Shown here one piece after another: positions 56,442-64,000 of a stretch of DNA of 64,000 nt. The notes beneath the pieces are model-generated. The model was given only the letters and a program-made list of their open reading frames with translations, ran no database searches and was not told the DNA's origin. The translations under genes and the position numbers were made by a program. The stretch is from Pseudoalteromonas rubra. Its GTDB lineage: Bacteria > Pseudomonadota > Gammaproteobacteria > Enterobacterales > Alteromonadaceae. The number at the start of each line of letters is the position of its first letter. Within the stretch, counting starts at the first letter, position 1. Where the stretch lies: contig NZ_CP013611.1 of NCBI RefSeq assembly GCF_001482385.1, forward strand, positions 3,479,501-3,543,500, written 5' to 3'.

Positions 56442-58319
56442 TTAAATCTGTGGGCTCGTCATCTGGTCCTTTGCGTACTGCTTAGCGGTTAAGCCAAACT
56501 GCTTTTTAAAACAAGCACTGAAATAGGAAGGTGAATTAAAGCCACATTGTTCTGCTGTTTGTGTCACATTGATGCCGCTGCGTAATAGTACCAGTGCACG
56601 GTATAAGCGATATTGGCGCATGTATTCATTGGCTCCAATAGAAGTGACGGATGTGAGCTTGCGATGTAACTGGCGTTCACTCAGCGCCATTTCTTTCGCT
56701 AATTGGGCCACCGAAAGCGCGGGATCACCGTAATATTTCGACAGCACCGACTCAAGTTTATCGACAAAGGCCGAAGTAGCTGGGTTGTCTGCAAATTGAT
56801 CTTTAGGCGTCAGGGGCTCAAGTGTTTGCGCAAGGTGAGGAGATTTAACACTTTGGTTATGCTGATGAAGCTGTTGTTTGAGCTTTGTCTGGGTTGCTTC
56901 GATGAGAGCAAAGGTGTTGCTGATCTTGAGTTTGAAAGCGGTCAGATTGAACGGTTTGGTCAGGTAGTCATCGGCCTGCAGATTCAGGCCCCTCATGTAT
57001 TTCTCTTCACTCAGGTTCGCTGTAATTAGTATCAGGGGGATGTGTGCAGTGAGCGGATCGCGTTTAAGCTGTTGTGTCAGTTCGAGGCCGTCCATTATTG
57101 GCATCATCACGTCAGATATCACCATATCTGGCAGCTCAGCCCGAGCCAGAGCCAGCCCGGTTTTACCGTTGTTTGCTGTGAGCAACTGATAGTCGGGCGT
57201 CAGTATGTCGTGCAAAAATGCCAGCATATCAGGGGTGTCATCAATCAGCAGAATACTTGGTGCTTTATCCTGGTGTTCCTGCCGAGCTGCTACTGTTGCT
57301 GCCACACTGTTTGAATTCACGGTCTGCTGCGTAAATGGCAGTGACACGGTAAAGCAGGTGCCCTTGTCAGGCAAGGATGTGAGCTGGAGCTGGCCGTTGA
57401 GCTGAGTCACAATTTCTTTGACCCGACTCAGGCCAAGGCCCTGACCTGAAGCAAATTGATGCCCAGTCTCGGTGCGGAACTCAGCGTCGAATATGCGTTC
57501 GTGATGATCTGGAACAATGCCAATCCCCTGATCTGATATGCTCAGTGTGGCGTGCTGAGCAATTCTATCGGTTGTCAGGGCAATATTCATTTCGCCGCCT
57601 TCATAACTGTACTTAATTGCATTGCTAAGCAGATTACTGATGAGCTGCGGCAGTTGATCCGGCTGCGCATTGACCATGACTTCGGCATCAAGGTGTGTGT
57701 GACAGACGATGGATTTGTCATTCATCAGCGGCCCGAACACATCTATTTGTTCATTTAATACGGCCGCCAGGTCATGTGCACCCCACGTATTTGATGAGTG
57801 TGGTGCTATGGCCTCGTTGTTCGATGAGAGCTGCATTAAATGCTCAATCAATACTTTTAACCGTTTGGTGTTACTAATCACCAGGTTGGTCATTTGGGTT
57901 CGCTGTGTTTCACAGCGACTATTGCGTAGCTGCTCTGCGGGTCCCTGGATCAGGGTAACGGGCGTCATTAGCTCATGAGATAGCGTTTTGAGCAGGGCAG
58001 TGCGTTGCTTTTGGGCTGCCTCAAGCTGACTGTTCTGTTCTTGCATTATCTGTGTATGGCTGCGTATGGTTGCCTTAAGTTGTTGCTGTCTGTGCTCCAG
58101 CGTTCTGATCCTGAGCCGATAGGCTAAATACAACACCGCCATGGCTAACAAGATGTAGCTCGTTCTGGCAAACGTGGTGGCATACCAGGGCGTGCGCACG
58201 GTAAAGTGTATTTTTGAAGCTTGCTCAGACCAGTTGCCCTGATTATCTGTGGCTTTCAGCGTCAGTGTGTAATCGCCCCACGGGAGACGCGGGATCATCA
58301 GGGTATGTTCATTACCCAA
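56442..58319 (-). CDS. C-terminal half of a split hybrid sensor: histidine kinase-receiver-AraC
   Basis: A 625-residue reading frame. It starts inside a Y_Y_Y-type beta domain (GNEHTLMIPRLPWGDYTLTLKA), then a membrane helix (about 53-72), HisKA with His in LKTLSHELMTPVTLIQGP, HATPase (NLLSNAIKYSYEGG, DQGIGIVPD, GQGLGLSRV), a receiver (ISDVMMPIMDG, KPFN) and a C-terminal AraC/XylS DNA-binding domain. Bacteroidetes-like one-component layout, also common in Alteromonadales. The frame remains open upstream to about 58400 without a start codon, and the N-terminal half (next feature) is in another frame, so both should be one gene interrupted by an indel at 58404-58410. Its own initiation is doubtful. 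Confidence 0.8.
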   Translation of the reverse strand: MGNEHTLMIPRLPWGDYTLTLKATDNQGNWSEQASKIHFTVRTPWYATTFARTSYILLAMAVLYLAYRLRIRTLEHRQQQLKATIRSHTQIMQEQNSQLEAAQKQRTALLKTLSHELMTPVTLIQGPAEQLRNSRCETQRTQMTNLVISNTKRLKVLIEHLMQLSSNNEAIAPHSSNTWGAHDLAAVLNEQIDVFGPLMNDKSIVCHTHLDAEVMVNAQPDQLPQLISNLLSNAIKYSYEGGEMNIALTTDRIAQHATLSISDQGIGIVPDHHERIFDAEFRTETGHQFASGQGLGLSRVKEIVTQLNGQLQLTSLPDKGTCFTVSLPFTQQTVNSNSVAATVAARQEHQDKAPSILLIDDTPDMLAFLHDILTPDYQLLTANNGKTGLALARAELPDMVISDVMMPIMDGLELTQQLKRDPLTAHIPLILITANLSEEKYMRGLNLQADDYLTKPFNLTAFKLKISNTFALIEATQTKLKQQLHQHNQSVKSPHLAQTLEPLTPKDQFADNPATSAFVDKLESVLSKYYGDPALSVAQLAKEMALSERQLHRKLTSVTSIGANEYMRQYRLYRALVLLRSGINVTQTAEQCGFNSPSYFSACFKKQFGLTAKQYAKDQMTSPQI

Positions 58320-58386
58320 CTCAACCCAGGTATCTGCGACGCCGGATAATTGATAGCGAAACTGTTGCTTGGTGCTATTGAACAGG

Positions 58387-60396
58387 TCACCATTGGCCAG
58401 ACGAAAGCGCAGGCTGGCCCAGGCTGTCTGGCGTCAGTCGTGTCACCCCTTCAGTGGAGGCAAACCAAATGTGCGATTCTGACCGGGTTGCTACATTTTC
58501 AAGATATCCACGTCTGAATAGCCCGTCTCCATAGTTATAGAATGCCACGGCATTGTTATCCGCTTGCCAATGCCATATCCCTTGTCCTGTGGCGATCCAA
58601 ACCGTATTTCTGTGGTCAAATGTCAGACTGGTCGTATTTAGTCGAACCAGTGGCTCGGGTAAATCAAGCCAGCTTTGCCTGGCAGGATCGTAGCAACGCA
58701 AACCCCGATCGGTTTGCACCCATACTTTGCCATCCGGCGCGGGTGTGACTGTGTATACTGCGATGAATGGCCGGTTGCCGGGACTGGGAATGGTTGCAAA
58801 TTGCGCTCGTTCAGGAGAGTAAGTTTGTAGCCCTGCGGAGGTTGCCAGCCAAAGCGTATTCTGAGTTTTCGCCAGGTGATGAACCTGATCACTGAGCAAT
58901 TGGCTGTTTTCACTGGTGAGGTGCGTTATGGCGTGTGTTTTTGGATTAAAACGACTGATGCCGTCAAAGCTGTGGGCCAGCCAGAGTGTGTCGTTTGTGG
59001 TGGGCAGCAGAGTATTGATTGCTGCCGGAATTTGGTAGTCAGCGAGTTTGTATCGTGCTTTTACCTGCGTTGTATCCGGCTCGACCAGGATCAGCTCGTG
59101 ATACATGGCTGCCCACAGGCTGCCGTTAGTTGCTGGTGCTAGTGCCTGTGCTGAGTGACTCTCTGATGATATGCAACGTTCAAACTCGCCATCAGTGGTA
59201 TACCGGCATAAGCCTGAAAGCTGATCTGCGACCCATAGGTGCTCACCTACCCGGGTAAGTTGATTTACTTCATACTTGCCGGTCTCGCTGGGATGAGTAA
59301 AGCGCACATTACTTACTGCGCTGTGATTGCCGGATTCTACAATGACCCCTTCACTGTAAGTACCGTACATGCGCAGGCTGTTATCTCTGAACAGAGACAG
59401 CAATGGGGGGTAGGAGTGTGTGGTTGTCACCGTTCCCGCTGTCAGAGAAAGAAGTCCGGTATTGAGTGAGGCTGCGCGGATTTCATTATTCTCTTTATAT
59501 AAGTCAAATACATAGCCGACAGTATCAAATTCATTGGGATCCTGATAAATGAGCTGAACAGTATCCGTATCGACATCATATACACCCAGCCCGAGCCCAT
59601 GCATGGCAATCCAGATCTGGCCGTCATCCAGTGTCCAAAGTTTATCAGCCATTACCGGTTGTGCGGTATCCAATGAGATTGGACGTGTGTTGTTGCTGGC
59701 AGGATCGAAGACAAACAGGCCACGTGTAGTCGCGAGTAGTAACAGGTTGTCTTGCGTGTGTGTTATCGACAGGATTTTGAAATTAACGGGGGCACCGTCA
59801 AGATGTGTTAAGACGGGCTTCAGTGCCTCTGCACGCTGCCCGGCTGAGGGAGAGTGTGGATTGGGCTCTAATACATATAAGCCATCTGCGGCGCCGACCC
59901 AGAGTTTTTGGTTTGCTGCTTTGAATAGGCTGTAGATATTCAGTGGTGCTGTTCGGCCAGGTACTGCGATGGGCTGAAAGGCTTCTGAATGTGGCCGGAG
60001 CACTTCCAGGCCTTGCTTACCAGCGCTCCAAAGTTGTTGATACTCGTCGAACAGAATGTCTCTTACCCAAAGTGACTGGCTGAGCCCGGGAGTGTGGTAA
60101 CGAGAGAAGGCCTGAATATGCGCGCCATCATAGCGTGCCAGTCCTTTATCTGTGGCAAACCAGGCGAAGCCTCGGTGATCCCGAGCTATGTCAAAGACCC
60201 GGTTACTGGGCAAGCCATCGGCGACGGTCAATGTCCTGTAGGTGCTGGCAACTGTGGCAAAGCTCAATTGCAGCATCAAAATTAAAGCGACCTTAATCAG
60301 GCGCAAAAAAAGGGAGTGTGAATTAGGCTCCATGGGCTCCAAAGTGTTGTTAATGTTAGTTTTATTTTTGTTTTGCGAAGTTTTTGTTGCATTCAA
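58387..60396 (-). CDS. N-terminal half of a split hybrid sensor: Reg_prop beta-propeller
   Basis: A 669-residue frame with an N-terminal membrane anchor (residues about 30-50) and many Reg_prop repeats (GLPSNRVFDIARDHRGFAWFATDKGLARYDG is typical) that make a two-propeller periplasmic sensor, probably of a polysaccharide fragment. It ends VTRLTPDSLGQPALSSGQW, just after an apparent single-base shift; the expected continuation (FRLANGDLFN...) is in the downstream frame. If read together the protein would be about 1300 residues. The start may be the methionine at residue 22 (EPNSHSLFLRLIK), since no ribosome site precedes ATG 60396. The gene may be a recent pseudogene or contain an assembly error. 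Confidence 0.8.
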   Translation of the reverse strand: MNATKTSQNKNKTNINNTLEPMEPNSHSLFLRLIKVALILMLQLSFATVASTYRTLTVADGLPSNRVFDIARDHRGFAWFATDKGLARYDGAHIQAFSRYHTPGLSQSLWVRDILFDEYQQLWSAGKQGLEVLRPHSEAFQPIAVPGRTAPLNIYSLFKAANQKLWVGAADGLYVLEPNPHSPSAGQRAEALKPVLTHLDGAPVNFKILSITHTQDNLLLLATTRGLFVFDPASNNTRPISLDTAQPVMADKLWTLDDGQIWIAMHGLGLGVYDVDTDTVQLIYQDPNEFDTVGYVFDLYKENNEIRAASLNTGLLSLTAGTVTTTHSYPPLLSLFRDNSLRMYGTYSEGVIVESGNHSAVSNVRFTHPSETGKYEVNQLTRVGEHLWVADQLSGLCRYTTDGEFERCISSESHSAQALAPATNGSLWAAMYHELILVEPDTTQVKARYKLADYQIPAAINTLLPTTNDTLWLAHSFDGISRFNPKTHAITHLTSENSQLLSDQVHHLAKTQNTLWLATSAGLQTYSPERAQFATIPSPGNRPFIAVYTVTPAPDGKVWVQTDRGLRCYDPARQSWLDLPEPLVRLNTTSLTFDHRNTVWIATGQGIWHWQADNNAVAFYNYGDGLFRRGYLENVATRSESHIWFASTEGVTRLTPDSLGQPALSSGQW

Positions 60397-60595
60397 GTCA
60401 GCGTATCATAGCCTGTGAGCAAGCAAAAAAAAACCGCATATTTCGCTAAAATGGCCGATCTTTTTAGAAATTTGTCTAATTTCGGATATTGGGTTTGACT
60501 CTGTACAAGGTACACTTTGGGCCACATTAAGTCTGAAGCAGATACTAAAAGTGGTTTTGTGTATTTGTGGCAGGCAGTACAGAGGAAACAAGACT

Positions 60596-62167
60596 ATGAA
60601 CAACAATCAAATCGGTCAGCTCAGTGCACTGGCTATCTGTTTGAGCGCACTCACAGGGTGTGGCGGTGGGTCGGATAACAACCTTAATCAAGCTGTAGCG
60701 GCTAATGCATCAGAAGACTCCGGACAAGTTAAGGCATCAGGCACGGGTAACACAGATGGGGCTCAACAAGGACAAGGAAGCGGATCAGGGAACGAGACAG
60801 AAAGCGATAACAATAATTCAGTGGATGATGAGCAGACGAAGTACAGTCAGCGTGGACGCGTTATCGATGGATATGTATCCGGAGCAACGGTCTGGCTGGA
60901 CTTGAATAACAATGGTCAGCACGATAGCAATGAGCCCAGTGCCCAGTCGTTGGACAAGGGAAGTTATATACTTGAACTTACCGAATCTCAAAGACAGTGT
61001 AGTGTGTATGTACCAACTTACGTCGATGTGCCTGTGGGTGCCATTGACGAAGATCTAGGTGAAGTCACTGAGGCCTATCAGCTCGTATTGCCACCGTCTT
61101 TGACGGCCATCGACGATGACCGAATGGCTGCGCATGTGACACCCTTAACCACGGTGCTATGGCAATCATTGAGTGAATTCGACACATTCAAAGGAAAAAG
61201 CTGTGCCGAACTTCAGCAAAACTCCGGAACGTTGAGTGAACTACTGAGTATTCTGCGCCAGACAACGAATGAAGTGGTTGCTCATTATAATATCTCCGAG
61301 CAACAGTTGTTCAGTGATTACATTGCTAATCAGGACGAGCAGGTAAAGCAGCTTGCTGAGCGCATTGTTTTTGGCCTGAAGGCCAGTCTGAAAAAACGCC
61401 TCGCATTGGCTGAGCAGTATCCTGAAGCGCTTGAAATCCGCGTGGTGCACTATCAGAAAAACACTGAGTCAGAGCTACGTTGGTATCGGGATATCGCAGT
61501 GTTTGGTAAGGGTGACCGCACTTTTTTCAGTGAAACGGCACAAATGGATGATGCCCTGGAAAATGTTGTGTTTGTTGAGTACCTTCGTAACACCTTAAAT
61601 CAGCCCTGGGGCAGCCTGGGTCAGTACAGCGAGGAAGTCGACTTGGTCAAAGAAAATGCCAGTGATATAGGGCGCTGTGTATACAGAGAGGGGATTGCAG
61701 TGACACTGGATGGGATCACCTATACGTTATCAAACACTTTAGAACGCACGCCAGAGAGTGAGTCGCAAAGTTGTGACTGGCTGCAAGATTTTAGTGCGCG
61801 AGATGCGCGTTTGCTCTCCATTACCTATGGTAGTAAGTTGGTTAAAAAGTATACGCATCTGGAACGGCGTGATGGCATGCTTGGCGCGCTGAGTGAGTGG
61901 CATTCTTTGGCTGATAAACACACGGTACTTGATCCAGCTGAGCTGGCAAATTACTTCGATCAAAGTGGTTATGAGTTAGAGCAGATGCTAAATTTGCCTG
62001 CGTTTAGCTGGTATAAGCGCTCAACGGATGACAGTGGTGATAATCGGGTGGAGGTGGAACGTTTTGCAGATCACGAGTGGCGCAAGACGACGTATAACTC
62101 GGATGGCACATACACCAGACTCTGTAGTGAGGATGGGGCATCCTGGCAGTCGTGTCCGGCTAACTAA
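60596..62167 (+). CDS. Lipoprotein with calcium-type loop domain
   Basis: About 523 residues from ATG 60596, 9 bases after AGAGGA. Signal peptide with lipobox LTGC, then a long Ser/Gly/Asn/Asp-rich linker (about 25-80), then GRVIDGYVSGATVWLDLNNNGQHDSNEPSAQS, an opening seen in surface lipoproteins of this group, with a DxNxNGxxD loop that may bind calcium. The rest (about 120-520) is not recognised. The longer frame from 60551 adds a cysteine-containing leader and lacks a ribosome site. Function unknown. Confidence 0.75.
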   Translation: MNNNQIGQLSALAICLSALTGCGGGSDNNLNQAVAANASEDSGQVKASGTGNTDGAQQGQGSGSGNETESDNNNSVDDEQTKYSQRGRVIDGYVSGATVWLDLNNNGQHDSNEPSAQSLDKGSYILELTESQRQCSVYVPTYVDVPVGAIDEDLGEVTEAYQLVLPPSLTAIDDDRMAAHVTPLTTVLWQSLSEFDTFKGKSCAELQQNSGTLSELLSILRQTTNEVVAHYNISEQQLFSDYIANQDEQVKQLAERIVFGLKASLKKRLALAEQYPEALEIRVVHYQKNTESELRWYRDIAVFGKGDRTFFSETAQMDDALENVVFVEYLRNTLNQPWGSLGQYSEEVDLVKENASDIGRCVYREGIAVTLDGITYTLSNTLERTPESESQSCDWLQDFSARDARLLSITYGSKLVKKYTHLERRDGMLGALSEWHSLADKHTVLDPAELANYFDQSGYELEQMLNLPAFSWYKRSTDDSGDNRVEVERFADHEWRKTTYNSDGTYTRLCSEDGASWQSCPAN

Positions 62168-62284
62168 CGTTTATATTATTGATACATATAAGGTGTTCAG
62201 GCCAGCCCTTTTGTTCCATTAATTTGCTTTGCGCAATAACTGCGCTCGACTATGCTTATCTTCAGGGTGAACAAGGGGGTTTCC

Positions 62285-62713
62285 ATGGCCTTGATAGAGC
62301 TTATTTATGTCAGCACTGTAACGGCACCTCTGTCTGATGATCAGTTGATTGACTTAAATCGTTTTTGTAAATCGACTAATCAACTCAATGGCATTTCCGG
62401 CATGTTACTTTATGATGGACATCACTTCATGCAAGTGATTGAAGGTGAAAGAGATCATGTTGAGCGTTTGTATAAGAATATTCAACAAGATCCAAGGCAT
62501 ACCGAAGTGGTCGCGTTGATCATTAACGACCTGTCAAAGCGGAATTTTTCGCGTTGGTCCATGGGCGTAATTGATCTCTCCAAACATCCGAGTTATCGCA
62601 AGGTAAAAACGACACGGCCACATCGACGGCTTCCGCTCAGTTATAAGTTGCTTAAGTCATTTCGCGATCATGAAATGGAGTTTGAAGAGCGAGTCAGAAA
62701 ATCTTTTGGCTGA
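62285..62713 (+). CDS. BLUF-domain blue-light receptor
   Basis: A 142-residue single-domain flavoprotein. BLUF residues present: the photoactive Tyr in LIELIYVSTV, Asn in LNGISGMLLYDG, Gln in HHFMQVIEGE, and a Trp in FSRWSMGVIDL near the end. Binds FAD and senses blue light; no output domain, so it must act on a partner. Start ATG 62285 with AAGGGGG upstream; the frame from 62252 is longer and less likely. Confidence 0.9.
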   Translation: MALIELIYVSTVTAPLSDDQLIDLNRFCKSTNQLNGISGMLLYDGHHFMQVIEGERDHVERLYKNIQQDPRHTEVVALIINDLSKRNFSRWSMGVIDLSKHPSYRKVKTTRPHRRLPLSYKLLKSFRDHEMEFEERVRKSFG

Positions 62714-62716
62714 TCT

Positions 62717-62777
62717 CTTAATTGGTGTGACAACAGAGCGACCATGGGATGGTCGCTCTGTTGTCACACCAATTAAG
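62717..62777. other. Perfect 29-bp inverted repeat between convergent genes
   Basis: Arms 62717-62745 and 62749-62777 are fully complementary, with a GGG loop (centre 62746-62748). No T-run follows on either side. It separates the BLUF gene and the uracil permease, whose stop is at 62780. Could act as a bidirectional terminator, or form a cruciform. Confidence 0.85.
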
Positions 62778-62779
62778 CG

Positions 62780-64000
62780 TTATGCGGCTGGTTTTGGGTG
62801 AGGCAGCACTAGGTTAAGCACAATGCCAAGAATGGCGCAAAGGCTCACCCCTTGCAGGCTAAATTCCGTGCTGCCCAGTTGCATTCCACCAATACCAAAT
62901 ACCAATATCAATGCAATGATACTGAGGTTACGGGGGGTACTGAGGTCGGTTTCTGATTTCACTAAAGTGTTTAAACCGACGACCGCGATTGAGCCAAACA
63001 ACAGGGTCATGATCCCACCCATCACAGGCGTTGGAATGGTTTGCAAGCCAGCGCCCATCTTACCGACAAATGCCAGCACGATGGCAATCACCGCTGTCCA
63101 GGTCATTACCTGAGGGTTGAAGTTACGGGTCAGCATAACGGCGCCGGTTACTTCTGAGTAGGTGGTATTGGGTGGGCCACCAAACAAAGAAGCCGTTGAG
63201 GTAGCCAGGCCATCTCCCAGCAAAGTGCGGTGCAAGCCGGGTTTTTTGAGGTAATCTTTGCCTGTCACGTTACTGATCGCCATCATATCGCCGATATGTT
63301 CAATCGCCGGGGCAATGGCCACAGGTACCATAAACAGAATGGCCGGCCAGTAAAACTCTGGCCAGACAAAGGCTGGGACGGCCAGCCAGTTGGCATTGTG
63401 CACCGCGTCAAATTGAACGATACCAAATGCCAGAGATAAGCCGTAACCTGTGATGATACCCGCAAGAATCGGGATCAGGCGGAAAATCCCTTTGGCTGTG
63501 ACTGCCACGATTAAGGTGACTATCAGTGAGGACAGTGAAATGATCAATGCCTGATCGTAAGCAACCAGCTGAGCACTGCCGTCACCACTTTTACCCATGG
63601 CCATGTTCACCGCAACAGGCGCAAGGGCCAGTCCGATGACCATAATGACCGGGCCAACCACCACGGGGGGCAAGATCTTATGCAGAATATCGGCACCTTT
63701 AAAGCGTACCAGCAAGCTTAGCAGGATATAGGCAAACCCGGCTGCCATAAGCCCACCCATAGTGGCGGGGATCCCCCACACCTGCACGCTGGCAATGATC
63801 GGGGCGATAAACGCAAAGGAAGAAGCCAGAAAGACCGGCACTTGTCCGCGGGTGACAAACTGAAACACCAAAGTACCGAGGCCAGCGGTAAACAATGCGA
63901 CATTGGGGTCCAGGCCGGTCAGCAGAGGCACCAGCACGAGTGCTCCAAAGGCAACAAAGAGCATCTGAGCACCGCTCAGTATGGTTTTGAGCGATGTCAG
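62780..64000 (-). CDS. uraA: Uracil-xanthine permease (UraA type), start outside the window
   Basis: NCS2/UraA nucleobase-proton symporter. The frame is open to the right window edge (LTSLKTILSGAQMLF), so the methionine at 63964 is internal and some N-terminal residues are missing. About 13-14 membrane helices; signature GPVIMVIGLALAPVAV, AIEHIGDMMAISNVTGKD and the strand segment FGGPPNTTYSEVTGAV, typical of UraA. Uracil rather than xanthine or uric acid is inferred from overall similarity. Ends HPKPAA. Confidence 0.9.
   Translation of the reverse strand: MTSLKTILSGAQMLFVAFGALVLVPLLTGLDPNVALFTAGLGTLVFQFVTRGQVPVFLASSFAFIAPIIASVQVWGIPATMGGLMAAGFAYILLSLLVRFKGADILHKILPPVVVGPVIMVIGLALAPVAVNMAMGKSGDGSAQLVAYDQALIISLSSLIVTLIVAVTAKGIFRLIPILAGIITGYGLSLAFGIVQFDAVHNANWLAVPAFVWPEFYWPAILFMVPVAIAPAIEHIGDMMAISNVTGKDYLKKPGLHRTLLGDGLATSTASLFGGPPNTTYSEVTGAVMLTRNFNPQVMTWTAVIAIVLAFVGKMGAGLQTIPTPVMGGIMTLLFGSIAVVGLNTLVKSETDLSTPRNLSIIALILVFGIGGMQLGSTEFSLQGVSLCAILGIVLNLVLPHPKPAA

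Noticed and set aside
58387..58420. Programmed +1 frameshift (CTTT as in prfB)
   Set aside because: The CTT-T string occurs, but there is no stop codon in the shift site and no upstream Shine-Dalgarno spacer. An indel explains it better.

Overview
The window looks like a chromosomal stretch of a marine gammaproteobacterium of the order Alteromonadales, most likely Pseudoalteromonas. The basis is the pepA-holC-valS block divergent from lptF-lptG, the divergent gorA/prlC pair, rsmJ, and several genes typical of that group (Aeromonas-type S8 protease with a downstream chaperone gene, BLUF protein, Reg_prop-type hybrid sensor). Species was inferred from gene content only. Both window edges cut a gene: phnX on the left and a uracil permease on the right.

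Layout. (1) 1-4523: a 2-aminoethylphosphonate (AEP) catabolic cluster: phnX, an FAD amine oxidoreductase and an HD-domain protein overlap by ATGA junctions and are followed by a GntR/UTRA regulator. The convergent phnW has a perfect 12-bp palindrome just upstream that looks like the regulator's operator. (2) 4926-6600: a secreted seven-repeat FG-GAP protein and a 59-residue membrane peptide gene. (3) about 6.7-27.27 kb: an AT-rich accessory island inserted next to gorA. It carries an IS5/IS903-type element, two giant divergent STAND NTPases with N-terminal nuclease domains (Avs/AVAST-like antiphage proteins of 1378 and about 2081 residues, the second with a translationally coupled 219-residue partner), an XRE repressor with paired palindromic operators, an orphan IS3-type orfA, a DUF2971 gene, and at its right edge a tightly overlapping operon of three large tyrosine recombinases plus a coiled-coil protein. 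That last module matches the ginABCD layout of GInt-type genomic islands, so the region reads as a mobile island with antiphage cargo. (4) 27.3-51.4 kb: mostly core genome (gorA, prlC, a response regulator, rsmJ, a chemotaxis receptor, a lipoprotein, a GNAT-nitrilase fusion, an ASP-like protease and its chaperone, a PAS hybrid kinase, valS, holC, pepA, lptF, lptG, an RDD protein).

(5) 51.6-56.3 kb: tRNA-Leu(CAA), followed directly by a 1.1-kb tandem array in which each 131-142-bp unit repeats the 3' end of the tRNA, an intrinsic terminator and a potential hairpin. This resembles the rtT repeats behind E. coli tyrT. Beyond it lie a decayed glycine-zipper gene, a compact three-gene operon (XRE regulator, double-glycine-leader peptide, multi-pass membrane protein) and two small uncharacterised genes. 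(6) 56.4-64 kb: a Reg_prop/histidine kinase/receiver/AraC hybrid sensor split by a one-base frameshift, a calcium-loop lipoprotein, a BLUF photoreceptor, a perfect 29-bp inverted repeat and the partial uracil permease.

The best candidates for undescribed biology are the GInt-like island with its paired giant STAND nucleases, the tRNA-derived repeat array, and the XRE/GG-peptide/membrane operon.
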